A DNA stretch of 64,000 nucleotides from Ptychodera flava (taxonomy: Eukaryota; Hemichordata; Enteropneusta; Ptychoderidae), in NCBI RefSeq assembly GCF_041260155.1, contig NC_091941.1, positions 38,326,747-38,390,746 on the forward strand. Reading direction: 5' to 3'. The notes below the pieces were generated by a model, which was not told the origin of the DNA, did not search any database, and saw nothing but the letters and a program-made list of their open reading frames with translations. The translations under genes were made by a program, and so were the position numbers. How positions within the stretch are numbered: the first letter of the stretch is position 1; the number at the start of each line of letters is the position of its first letter. Shown here piece by piece: positions 21,701 to 32,707 of the stretch.

Positions 21701-22170
21701 TTGTTTGGTCAGAGCAATGCCAACAGGCATTTGATACACTTAAAGCCATACTGCAAAGTGCCCCAGTATTGTCTGCACCAGATTTCACTTTGCCATTCAA
21801 ATTAGCTGTAGATGCTAGTGATACGGCTGCTGGTGCTGTTTTATTGCAAGAGAGGATATTTATGGTATAGATCATCCTGTTTGCTATTTTTCACGCAAAT
21901 TTAACAAATTCCAGAGAAACTACTCTACAATTGAAAAAGAGTGTTTATCTTTGATATTAGCTTTACAGCATTTTGAAGTTTATGTTACTTCTTCAAATCA
22001 GCCAATAGTGGTTTATATTGATCACAACCCTCTTGTATTTCTACAGAAATTTAAAGGCAAAAATCAGAGATTGCTAAGATGGAGTTTAATGTTACAGGAG
22101 TTTAATCTTGATATTAGACATATCAAAGGCAGAGACAATTTAATTGCAGACTGTCTTTCTCGTATTTAGA
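18800..22170 (+). pseudogene. Pol region (PR-INT-RT-RH) of the plus-strand Gypsy element
   Basis: Aspartic protease motif RDTGAS, then integrase with an HHCC finger (HETPWAGHLGVRKTY ... CKTCHTC) and DDE core (QPDQGSNF, ALERFHQTL). Reverse transcriptase follows (YVDDVVLYS), and then RNase H (AVDASDTAAGAVLL). The order differs from ordinary Gypsy elements, where integrase is last. Confidence 0.85.
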
Positions 22171-22300
22171 GTTTATTGTTGTTCACTTTCAAGAAGTTTT
22201 ACTTTAGAAAAAAAAATTCGAGTACTTAAATCTTTTAAAAGATAACATTTCCAAAAGAAAGATTTTTCTTTGAAAAATTTTCTTTTTTGAAGAGGGGGTG

Positions 22301-22872
22301 TGTTATGTAGGTCATTTCCCCCACTATCATCATGACCTGAGTTCAATTAGTCTAGAACATTCTCAAGGTCACTGCCCTTAATGACCTCACAACCTTGAAT
22401 TCAATTAGTCATGTTTGGAATGTTCTGGAAAGTTGATTAGTTGTGTAAGAGAGATAATTTTAGAACAGTAATTAGCATGTCAATAAAAGTTCTAGATTGT
22501 TCTTATATGCCTTTATAAGAAGGACGTGCACAGCTTCCAGTCAGACTTTTGGGATCGTGTCTCTTGTGTGTTACTAAACTCCAGCAGTAGTCATTCTCAA
22601 GACTTTTCAAGACCTTCACTGTCAACGCTGGATTTATACTGTGGACTTTGTGCAGCTTCAAGCCTGCAAGCCAAAGGACTGTTCATTCATCCGACTGACT
22701 GTTACAACTCTGAGACTGGAGCTTTGCCGTCCCAGCTGAGATAAGTAGTCTGTACACTTTTAAAGCTTGTACTCTATCCCTGACTTAGCAATTAGTTTTA
22801 TTTTTGTAATAAATTTTGTTTAAACATTAACTGCTGAGTTCACCCTTTTGTTAGTTTTCTCTGCACGTAACA
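22301..22872 (+). repeat. 3' LTR of the plus-strand Gypsy element
   Basis: Preceded by a purine-rich tract (AGAGGGGG). Same ends as the 5' LTR. Confidence 0.95.
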
Positions 22873-22876
22873 ATAG
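22873..22876. repeat. Target duplication ATAG, right
   Basis: Matches 16730-16733. Confidence 0.85.
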
Positions 22877-22996
22877 GAATACAGACAATCTATCGATTAT
22901 TCCACACAATTTATCCACTGAAGACGAATTTGAGGAGATTGAGAAAGAAAGTACGGCAATTTTCGAAAAAACGGCGTTAAAGGATCGTAGTGTTAT
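22877..22996 (+). other. Remainder of Penelope-like block P, left arm
   Basis: Continues the block split by the plus-strand LTR element. It matches the inverse of 34,132-34,229, including the run before AACGGCGTTAAAG. Confidence 0.7.
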
Positions 22997-23001
22997 ACAG
23001 T
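22997..23001. repeat. Target duplication ACAGT, left
   Basis: Matches 33673-33677. The undisturbed site is kept in the paralogous U block at 16069-16073 (as ACTGT). Confidence 0.85.
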
Positions 23002-23218
23002 TGTCATGATCTTGCATCCACCGATACTCAAACTCAATCACGACGAGGTCTTGTTCTTTACAACTGAACACTAACACCTTTATTGCATAACGCCATAACT
23101 CCCAAAAGCACATGGTAAGCACTTACATATCCATACGCCCGTATAAGGATCACTGTTTACTCATACATATGAATGGTATACATGGGCACAAAACAATGTA
23201 GTCCCAAAAATCATCACA
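23002..23218 (-). repeat. 3' LTR of the minus-strand Gypsy element
   Basis: On the minus strand it starts TGTGATGATTTTTGGG, just after the purine tract AAGGGGGGAGGAA, and ends GATCATGACA. Confidence 0.9.
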
Positions 23219-23359
23219 TTCCTCCCCCCTTATGAAGTCAGAAACCCGTTTCTGAAAAAGCATAAGAGCACTGGGAAAGAATAACACTCAATGTGTCGTC
23301 AATGGTAAAAGTCTGGAGCATATCACATTTTAGCTCAAATGATTTTTAGGGCTTTAATT

Positions 23360-26300
23360 CGCCCATGCACGAGACAAACCATCTGCATTACTGTTTGCAG
23401 TACCCTTACGATGAACAATGTCAAATGAGTACTCTTGAAGTATCAAACTCCATCGCAAAAGTCTCTGATTCTTATCTTTCATATGTAACAACCAACGTAA
23501 TGGATGATGATCGGTTTGAACAATAAAATGCTTACCAAACAGGTAATGTCTCAATGATTGTATAGCCCAAACAATACTCAAACATTCCCGCTCTATGGTA
23601 GAATAGTTAATTTCTCTCTGAGCGAGCTTGCGACTTAAGTAAGCAATAGGGTGCTCTTCGTTGTCATCATCAACTTGGCTAAGTACAGCGCCAATCCCTC
23701 TGTTACTTGCATCCACCTGGACGATGAAGGGCTTGTTGAAGTCAGGATTGCTCAACACAGGATACGAAGTCAGTAACTTCTTCAGCTCTGTAAAAGCCTC
23801 TTCACACTCTGTGGTCAAACTTACTCGTGTAGGTACACCTTTCTTGGTTAACTCTGTCAACGGACAAGCAATACTTGAAAAGTTGGGTATGAAATGCCTG
23901 TAGTATCCAGCTAGGCCTAGAAATGCTCTGACATCAGTTTTCGTGATGATATTGTAAAACTCAGTACTACTTGAATTTTCTCTGGCTAGGGTTTCACTTT
24001 GCCACATTTTACAATGTGTCCAATCACTGAACTACTGGAATTCCAACTTTACATGTGCTTGGTCGAATAGTCAGTTCGGCATCTCTGATTCTAACAAATA
24101 GTTGTCTGAGGTGCTCAATATGCTCATTCCATGTTTGATCGGCAGTATCAACATCATCAAAGTATGAACTGGCAAACTCTTGACATCCATCAAGTACCAT
24201 CTGCATCAACCTCATAAAGGTTGCGGGGGCGTTTTGCATACCAAAGGGCATCACAAGGAATTCATACTGGCCATATGGTGTGATGAATGCAGACTTGGCT
24301 CTGGCATCTCTGTCCAAAGGTATCTGCCAATACCCCTTAGTTAGGTCGATACTGGTTATATAGTTGGCCTTCCCTAACTTCTCAATCATCTCATCTGTAC
24401 GCGGCATGGGAAATGGGTCAAACTCCGTCACTTTGTTCAGTCCGCGATAGTCAACGCAGAAACGCCACGATAGGTCCTTTTTCTTGACAAGAATAATAGG
24501 AGCAGCGTACGGACTGTGTGACTTCTGTATTATACCTGCCTTCAGCATCTTACTCAGTTCCACCTTGACCGTTTCCTTCAAAGACTCAGGAAGTCTGTAG
24601 GGTCTGAGCCGAACAGGTTGTTCTGTGGTTGTAGTAATACTATGCTCTATGAGTGGTGTGCGTCCAGGACAGTCAGTAAACAAATCACCGAACTCTTCTA
24701 ACAACGCTGTTGCTTCTGCCCTCTGTACATCTTTTAATCCACTGTATATCTCAACATCTTTCCATGTCTCCTCGGAAGACATCACATGGCAAATATCCAT
24801 TTCCACTGGGACAGACTCATCATAGTCTTCATCAGTTTTCCTCACAAGAAAGGCAGTCCCTTCTCTTGAAAACCACTTTCGCAACATATTCACATGATAC
24901 ACTTTCTTCTTCTTTCTCTTGTTTCCTATCTCTACTTCATAGTCAACTGTAGAAATCCTCTTGGTTACTTTGTATGGTCCCTGCCATTGTGCTTGCAATT
25001 TGTTGGTGGACGATGGCAACAAAATCAGCACCTGGTCCCCTATCTGGAACTCTCTTTCTCTCGCAGTTCGGTCATACCATACTTTCTGTTTCTTCTGAGC
25101 GGTGGACAGGTTGTCTGTAGCCAGATCTGTCATCTGCGCTAATCTGTCACGAGTCTCAACAACAAACTGTGCTAAGTTCTCTTCACTGGGCAATTCTCCG
25201 GTCCAGGACTCTCTCATGATTGCCAACGGTCCTCTAACCTGGCGTCCATAGAGAAGTTCAAATGGGGAGAAGCCAGTAGATTGCTGCGGCACTTCTCTAT
25301 ATGCGAACGACAAGTACGGAATGTATCTGTCCCAACTCTCTGGGCTCGTTGCTGCAAACTTCTTCAACATGGATTTCAACGTTCCGTTAAAATTCTCCAC
25401 AAGACCATTAGCCATCGGGTGATATGGCGATGTCTTCAACTTCTTGATGTGCAACAGTTTACACAAATCTTCCATCAAGTGTGACAGGAAATTAGTACCC
25501 TGGTCTGACAATATCTCCCTTGGTATTCCAACTCGGCTAAACACAGTAACCAACTCCTCAGCTATCCTCTTTGCCTCTAATGTAGGTACAGGTATGGCTT
25601 CAGGATATCGCGTAGCGTAATCACATATGGTTAACACGAAACGATTACCACGTGACGTTACAGGTAATGGACCAATCATGTCCATAGCTATACGCTGAAA
25701 TGGTTCTTCCAACACAGGCATCGGAATGAGTTTAGCTTTAATACCAGCTTTTCTTGTAGCAGCTTTCTGGCATGCTTCACAAGTACGACAATACTTGGCT
25801 ACATCTGGAAAGATTCCTGGCCAGTAGTAGTGTTGAAGGAGGCGCGTCTTCGTCTTCTCTACCCCAAGATGTCCAGCAAGAGGTATATCGTGAGCAAGGC
25901 GAAGTAGTGTTGCACGACACTGTCTTGGCACTACCAACTGATTCAATGTTCGCCCAGGCTTGACTTTTGATGTCCATTTCCTATACAGGAAACCATCTCC
26001 CCAATAGAAGCATATATCCTCACTAGCAACTTGGCTCGCTGCGACTGCCAATTTGCGAAGTCTGCTAAGAGTAGAACAACTCTTCTGAAGCTCTCGCAAT
26101 TTAGTGGGCCCTATGTCAAAAACATCAATCACTTCCTCTTCACAAGGAAAGTCTTCATCAACCACTTCTTGGGTTGGTCCACCACTGTCAGCATCAGAAC
26201 TCAACTGTTGCTCATCACAGACCTCCGTCAGTGACTCAGTGTCACGAGTCATTGACTCAGTCTCTCTGGGTTCTTCAGTCTCTCCAGTTGTTGTGTGCGC

Positions 26301-26830
26301 TTCCCTATTGTCCTCAGGCACAACATGTTCAACACCAGAGATATCATTCATCTGTTCCACTGCAATATCAACTGACTCATCATCAGCAGTACACTGTCGG
26401 TTACTCAGTGGTACAACATCATCTATATGAACTGGCTTTGGCTGCACACCAGTTCTGTGAATATCGATCAGTTCCTCTTGAAGCTGTTGCTGCTTCAACT
26501 GTGCTTGTCTTCGGGTGACGAAGAATGCTGGCTTACACCAACTACTGTCATCAGTGTCTTCAATGTCATTACCAAGAAGTACATCCTCTGGTAAAGTGTC
26601 TAACACAGCAGCCAAAATCTGACCTTCATAGCACTGACACTGTATATAAATGACAGCCAAAGGAAGGAGTCTACTGCTACCATCAGCGAATTCAATGTTC
26701 ACATACTGATCATCTACATATGTATCTGGAGGTACAAGAGCTGAATGGACAATTGTCTGGTCACAACCTGTGTCTCTCAGTATGCAGGCATGCTGACTGT
26801 TCACCTTACCAGGATAGCGGTGTCGGTTTC
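23360..26830 (-). pseudogene. Pol region (PR-INT-RT-RH) of the minus-strand Gypsy element
   Basis: Protease ILRDTGCDQT, then integrase finger (HDIPLAGHLGVEKTK ... CRTCEACQ) and core (LSDQGTNF, GLVENFNGTL). Reverse transcriptase follows (WRFCVDYRGLNKVTE, FLVMPFGMQNAPATF), then RNase H (VQVDASNRGIGAVLSQ) and a connection-like end, FDIVHRKGTANSNADGLSR. Confidence 0.85.
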
Positions 26831-26899
26831 CACGGTTTCTGGCCATATCACGACATCCACTAGGCACCAACTGCTGGACGCGACATCTGTAAGCCTTCT

Positions 26900-27850
26900 G
26901 TCTTTCCTCAGTGACTTTCTTGTTAGGGCATTTGTTGGCTTTGTGTCCAGGTTTGTGACAAGAGTAACATGTGAGAATACTCCTTGGTTTACCTTGCTTT
27001 GAGTCAGCTTTATCGTTTGCTTGACTGGGTTGCTTCTTTACGTCTGGAGGACGTCCATTAGAACGCTCGCTCTTCTTGTGAGTCTCCACATAATGATCAG
27101 CCATGTCAACTAATTCTTCAGAATTCTTCGGTTTCTTTTCCCTCAACCATACTTGCAGATAAGGTGGGGACATCTCTAGCAGTTGCTCAACTAGCATCAG
27201 ATCCTTCAGTTTATCAAAACTGTTGACATCTACTGCTTCTAGCCATCTGTCTAGAAATCCAGAAAGAACAGTTTTCCATTCACCATAGGAATCATCTTTC
27301 TGTTTCTCGATCGTTCTAAACTTTGAACGATATGCTTCACCGGTAAGTTCATACCGTTTCAAGATCGCTTTACGAACTTTCTTGTAATCTTCACTCTCTG
27401 CAGGGGGTAGCTTTGAGTACGCATCAAGTGCTTTTCCCACCAAAAGTCCAGCAATCTAGTCGCCCATGTTGACTCTGGCCATTCATGTACCTTGGCTAAT
27501 TTCTCAAAAGTTCTGAGGTATGCATCAATATCTTCACCCTCTTCGAACTTTGGCACTTTCGGTCCCTTGTACTCTGACTTCTTAGCATTAGCTAACTCTG
27601 TCTGTAATTGCAGGAGTTTAAGCTGAAACTCTTGATTCTGTTTCTGAAACTCTTGATTCTGCTTCTGCTGTTTTTCTTCCATTTCTCTAATCCGCAAATC
27701 ATGTGCACGCCGTTCCCTTTCAAGCGTCAACATGTCTTGATTAGGAGCTTGGGTTGGCTCTTGTGTCCCCAACTGTACAAGTGCCTCTGCTGCACTGTGG
27801 TCACCTTCACGTCTTTCAGTGTCACTCATCTTGGCTTTACTGCAGTACAC
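26900..27850 (-). pseudogene. Gag region of the minus-strand Gypsy element, SCAN-like
   Basis: Starts with an acidic, Gln-rich coiled coil (about residues 30-85). A capsid part contains AYRSKFRTIEKQ ... FLDRWLE ... LMLVEQLLEMSPPYLQVWLR, strongly reminiscent of the vertebrate SCAN dimerisation domain. A CCHC knuckle CYSCHKPGHKANKC follows. Confidence 0.8.
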
Positions 27851-28304
27851 CCTTAAGCTTACTCAGTACACAAACTCAGCCAAAATAACTGTAAAACAGT
27901 TAACACTGATAATATACCGCAACAGGTATCAATGAAAGGACACTCTTTGAATATACAAAATGTAAACAATACCCAAAATACATACACAGCTGCTTTAGTA
28001 TTGCAGCACTGAAATGCTGATAAGAAAGTACAGACAAATAAGCTCTCTCAAAAAATACTGAATATTACACTGTAACTGAAGTAATAGACCTTATTCTTAA
28101 ATGGCGGACGAGATCTCGTTTAGCCCGAGAAAGCGCGTGAGTTGTGCTTTGGGGGGCAACTTTACTTCCGGGAAGCCATGCGTGCGTACAGTGCATATGG
28201 AAGTCATGGGTGGACACGGTTCCTGTAGCGCATACGGCTATTTTAAAAGAAGAGATTAGTCTTATATGTCATTAACCAAATTATAAACTTTTTAATATTC
28301 TGAA

Positions 28305-28400
28305 AAACAACCCGCCCACAACCAACTCACCCAATTCAAACTCGCCCGATACCAACTCGCCCGATTCCATCTCGCCCGATGCCAACTCGCCCGATACTAT
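28305..28400. repeat. ACTCGCCCGAT array, left arm
   Basis: About five units of 14-15 bases with the core CTCGCCCGAT followed by (A/T/G)CCA. Confidence 0.85.
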
Positions 28401-28717
28401 TTTGCAATGTTTTGAGTACCTTTTATTTCTGACAACAAATATTGCTAACATGGAGAACCACGGGTGCCGGCTTGAAATATGTGCCAACACGGACAAGTTT
28501 TTATTTGCGAATTTTACGTTTTACAAATCTCTTGAAAGAATAAATTTCGTTTGACTTCTTTACGTATAGGGATAGTTACTGCAGTTACTGGCTCACGTCT
28601 TTAGGAACTGCAGGACAGTCTTTCACGTCTTTCACGTCTGGCCCGGCATGAAAGTAGCTGGCCTCGGGCCGTCGGGTTAGCGTACATGGAATCTACAACT
28701 ACACCCCATCTCAAACA

Positions 28718-28812
28718 ACGGGCGAGTTGGCTTCGGGCGAGTTGGTTTTCGGGTGAGTTGGAATCGGGCGAGTTGGTTCTGGGCGGGTTGGAAAAGGTGC
28801 GAGTTGACTGTA
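28718..28812. repeat. ATCGGGCGAGT array, right arm
   Basis: The inverse of the left array (GGGCGAGTTGG units). The two arms face each other over about 320 bases. Confidence 0.85.
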
Positions 28813-28865
28813 ATGCCTGAAAATCATACGTCAACACACAACAAAAATATCACTATGGTGTAGAT

Positions 28866-29250
28866 TCAGAGACGATATTTTCCTGATCTTCATTGGAACA
28901 GAACACGAACTCCACGAATTCATAACACTAATTAACAAAATGCATCCTACTTTCAAATTTTCATATGAAAGTTCTTCACACAAAATAACACATCTTGATC
29001 TAGTCATTTACAACAACAAAAACATACTGGACACGAGAACACACACAAAACCAACAGATACATTTAAGTTCTTACAGAGAAAATCATGTCATCCAAAATC
29101 AACCTTCAAGGGCCTGATCATGAGGACATGTTACAATGAAGAGGACTTTAACAACAAAGTCAAAACATAATATTCACAACAAGAAATATCAAACATAAAT
29201 GCGGAAACAAATTACGCAACACTACCGACACACTCATAAATGCACAAGTA
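28866..29250 (+). pseudogene. Penelope-like reverse transcriptase fragment (catalytic DD region)
   Basis: Reads RDDIFLIFIGTEHELHEF, then MHPTFKFSYESSSHKITHLD, TRTHTKPTDTFKFLQ and KSCHPKSTFKG. This is the conserved Penelope-like pattern around motif C (DDIFLIW), HPxIKFT, FLD and KPTD ... SCHP. The fragment opens at the catalytic Asp pair and has no upstream palm or downstream GIY-YIG endonuclease. It lies plus-strand within the TIR element and between imperfect inverted repeats (28,490-28,690 and 29,260-29,490). Confidence 0.75.
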
Positions 29251-29769
29251 CACAGCTTGCGAAATTCACGCCAACCCGATGGCCCGAGACCAGCTATTTT
29301 CATGCCGGACCAGTGACTCCTGAGGGATGTCCTGCTGTTCCTAAAGACAATGGCCAGTAACTTTCGCTATATGGAAAGAAGTTTACCCAAACGTTTTGCT
29401 AAGCTTAATACATTACAAAATTATTCAAAGACACGAAATTTATTTTTTTCAAGAGATTTGCAAACTATGAAATTCGCAAATAAAAACTTAACAGACTGAT
29501 CGCTACTGCATCTAGCTATAGGCGAAAGACCTTACCTCATTTTTTGTCGAAAGAGTAGAAAGCTATTCAATGTGCTCCCCATTTACGAAGCATGCGTGAA
29601 ATCTTGTTGTGGTCAGAGTCCTTGTTTAGCGTATCGACCGTGTCGAGGTAAACTGGATTTCAAGGACACAGCGACATTGCCCTTTAATATTATATCGTAT
29701 ACTGACAGCAACTAGACAACACAGTATCGAAATTAGAATTGTTATGTGAGTTGGTGAAATTTCCAATAT

Positions 29770-30290
29770 CGGATATTTACCACCACTTTTAGACAAGTCT
29801 AGTATCGTATAGTCGGACTACGGAAATCGGGCTCGGCCAGACCGCTGGGCTAGATCTGTACGTAATGTAGTTAAATCCCAGATATACATCGAATATTTAC
29901 CCGCAATTTGACAAGTATAGTATCGTCTAGTATCGAAGTAATAGTCGGATTGAGGAAGTCAGGCTTGTCAAGATCTGTGAGATGGTAAAATCTCATATAT
30001 ATTATTTTATATTTACCCGCGATATGTACATATTTACCCACAGTTTTAGACAAGTCTAGTATCGTATAGTCGGACTACGGAAATCGGGCTCGGCCAGACC
30101 GCTGGGCTAGATCTGCAATGTAGTTAAATCCCAGATATACATCGAATATTTACCCGCAATTTGACAAGTATAGTATCGTCTAGTATCGAAGTAATAGTCG
30201 GATTGAGGAAGTCGGGCTTGTCAAGATCTGTGAGATGGTAAAATCTCATATATATTATTTGATATTTACCCGCGATATGACAGTCTAGAA
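29770..30290. repeat. 257 bp tandem duplication, 2 copies
   Basis: AGACAAGTCTAGTATCG occurs at 29791 and again at 30048, and the sequence after it repeats nearly unchanged up to about 30,290. Shorter TAGTATCG echoes continue to about 30,600. Confidence 0.85.
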
Positions 30291-30299
30291 TCAACTAGT

Positions 30300-31565
30300 A
30301 TCGATATTAGAGTTCCGAATATTTATCGGCAATTTTACATAGACCAGACGTGCCGGAGACACAAGGCAAGTCATTCTAGTATCGATATTAGAGTCCCAAT
30401 TGCCGATAAAGATGAAGTAAATATCTGTGATTTCACAGATCGGGTGTGTCTAGACGCAAGGCAAAGTCATTTTGGAATTGTCTAGTATTGATTAAGCTTA
30501 TTAGAGTCCCAGCCTGAGGTAAAATATCGGCAATTTCGCAAATCTGGCGTGCCACGACACAAAGCAAGTCTTTCCTGTGCTGTCTAGTATCAATATTATA
30601 CCCGATATATAGATTGTTATGTAGGACAGAAATATTTGGTTTCGAAACGTAGCGTCAAATGATCACACTGTCATTCGACAGCCCGATTACGGCTACATCT
30701 CGCCATGGCTTATATCTACACCAATAGCCGAACCATAGACTTTAAGGTCTATGGCCGAACACACACAAAATCAAACCATGACCTTAAAAAAGTCTATGAT
30801 CAAACATTAAAACAGAGAACGTAAAAATAGTGTAGGCGATGCGTGGAGCCGCTTTCCCTTTATTACATTCAAAATCTAGTTTGATTGTTACCTTCTATAT
30901 TTTGTACGTAGCCTGCATGGAACAGTCGATAGGATCGAACTGTAGAGAGATATATATTGCGATCCTTTAGAAATGCTTTCAGCTCAGACGCCTTCCCGGC
31001 ACCGTTTCAGTATTTTGTAGGTCGGAGTACATATCTCGAAAATTTGTTTTTATATAAAAACAACTTTACAGTAAAGGATGTGATCCCACGAAGTTACTTG
31101 TCGATTTGGTATGCGAAGACTTACTGATGACCAGTTATTTATTGTTCTAAAACCTGGTGAAAATCATTTCGGGACACTAATCGATTATGTCTTTTGGAGA
31201 ACGTCCTAAGCCTGAACCTGACATGACCCTTGTTTGATGCGTTAGGTAGTTGAGTTTTTGGATTGATAAAATAATGTATCAATATATAAACAGATTCACG
31301 CGACTGAACTATCATATTTTTGGCAGCTCAATGACGTTTTTATGGCCGAGAGGGCGAAAATCTCAGAACAAAGCGAGCATAGGCAGTATGCAGTACATTG
31401 CATGCTTTCTGAGAAAGAAAAGCCGGTTTCCTTAGCTGCCATGCAAAATCCGGCTTTGACTAATGTACCCGTCCTGTTTCCGAGCATAATTTTAGGAAGA
31501 TCGGCTGTGTTCTGCTCATCACTGTCGTACGCCATGCATGACTTGTAAACCATGCTAGTCACGAA
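30300..31565. other. Interior of the TIR element, nothing recognised
   Basis: No long frame, no known domain. Decayed TAGTATCGATATTAGAG echoes occupy the first 300 bases. Confidence 0.5.
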
Positions 31566-32707
31566 CCGGAAGTAAAGTTGCCCCCCAAAGCACAACTCAC
31601 GCCCTTTCTCGGGCTAAACGAGATCTCGTCCGCCATTTAAGAATAAGGTCTATTCACTTGCAATTATACACACAATGTGTTACAATATACTTGCAGTTCA
31701 ATAGTAGTACACTTGTTGCTATGCAACCAAGTAACTGTTCAGTGTCTCTGAAAACAGCCGTAATACTATTAATTTATATTCAGGTTTTCTGATATTTGAC
31801 TTGCAAACCACCTTGATACATACAGCTGACATGCAAATACTGAAAACACAATAACCGTAATGTTATTTGTTTTACTCTGTGGTTAATTTATCAAGTCCCA
31901 TACCACACATCTATGTTCACAATGCACCGTAAACACAGTCAATTTCACTGTAAGGTTTCCTTCAGTCTTCTCCGTAGCAAAGCTATGCCAATAGCTTCAA
32001 CTTCACTTCAAAATGCACCACTCGTTAGAACTCCACTGGCTTGGTTCATATGCGGGAGGCACACCATGCGGGTATTTCCACCACTACACACACTAACGTA
32101 TACGAGGTAATCCTAGGCTGGTACTCACACAACCTTGAATGGGCCCCTCACTGTAGACGTTCGAGTGAAGGTCGCTTCGGAGTTTCACTTTACACTTGCA
32201 AACTTTTACGACGTACAAGTGTCTCAATGTTTATTTTGTTTTGGCTTTTCCCTGTCTATCTTGATGACTTACTTCATCACCAGACGAGTTCTTAATTGGC
32301 GTTTAAACTGTAGTTGTACTAGAGTTCTCTGTGTTGCTCAACTTGCAGACAGACTCTCTCTATTACTACACATGCAAAGTTCTCTTAACTGTACCGTCTA
32401 TGACAGTCTTGAACAGTTATCAATTTGTGTTAGTTCCGACCTCAGTTCACAGTTTATAGACACAGGAATATTCACAAGTTGCCTGAACTCGGTTCTCAGT
32501 CACAACAGTTTACTTACAGTAACAACCACAAGTCAGTCCGTCGACTCAACTGGCTCTGTGACTTTCCCGCGCTCAAATCATTGCACTGTATCTGCAACAG
32601 GTGCACGGCAAACTTGCCTCTTACTTCAGAGTTGAATTCCTTCGGGTCCGTTTTCAGAATGACGTTGGCACTCGCCTACCTCGTCAATCCCATTAGCTGC
32701 CACCAAT

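Larger units (their letters stand above)
16734..22872 (+). mobile_element. Ty3/Gypsy LTR retrotransposon, Gmr1-like, nested
   Basis: 6.14 kb with LTRs 16734-17304 and 22301-22872, both TG...CA, and a 4-base target duplication ATAG. A primer site (17308-17325) closely matches the 3' end of tRNA-Pro, and a purine tract precedes the 3' LTR. Parts in order: Gag (about 17.4-18.6 kb), protease (18.8-19.1), integrase (19.5-20.5), reverse transcriptase (20.8-21.6), RNase H (21.7-22.2). Integrase before reverse transcriptase is the Gmr1-group order. The LTRs are about 99% identical, so the insertion is recent, yet the coding region has about half a dozen breaks. Treated as a fossil. Confidence 0.9.
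28087..31650. mobile_element. 3.56 kb TIR element inside the leader of the minus-strand LTR element
   Basis: 85-base terminal inverted repeats (28087-28171 and 31566-31650) differ at about one position and begin GACCTTATTCTTAAATGG. TA dinucleotides flank both ends (28085-28086 and 31651-31652), which would suit a Tc1/mariner-like target, though TA could instead be part of the inverted repeat. No transposase is seen. The interior holds a GCCCGA-type array in two inverted arms, a Penelope-like fragment and a 257 bp tandem duplication. A non-autonomous element carrying captured repeats is likely. Confidence 0.75.

Noticed and set aside
24625-27856. Plus-strand frames across the minus-strand LTR element
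   Set aside because: All are antisense shadows of its Gag and Pol regions.
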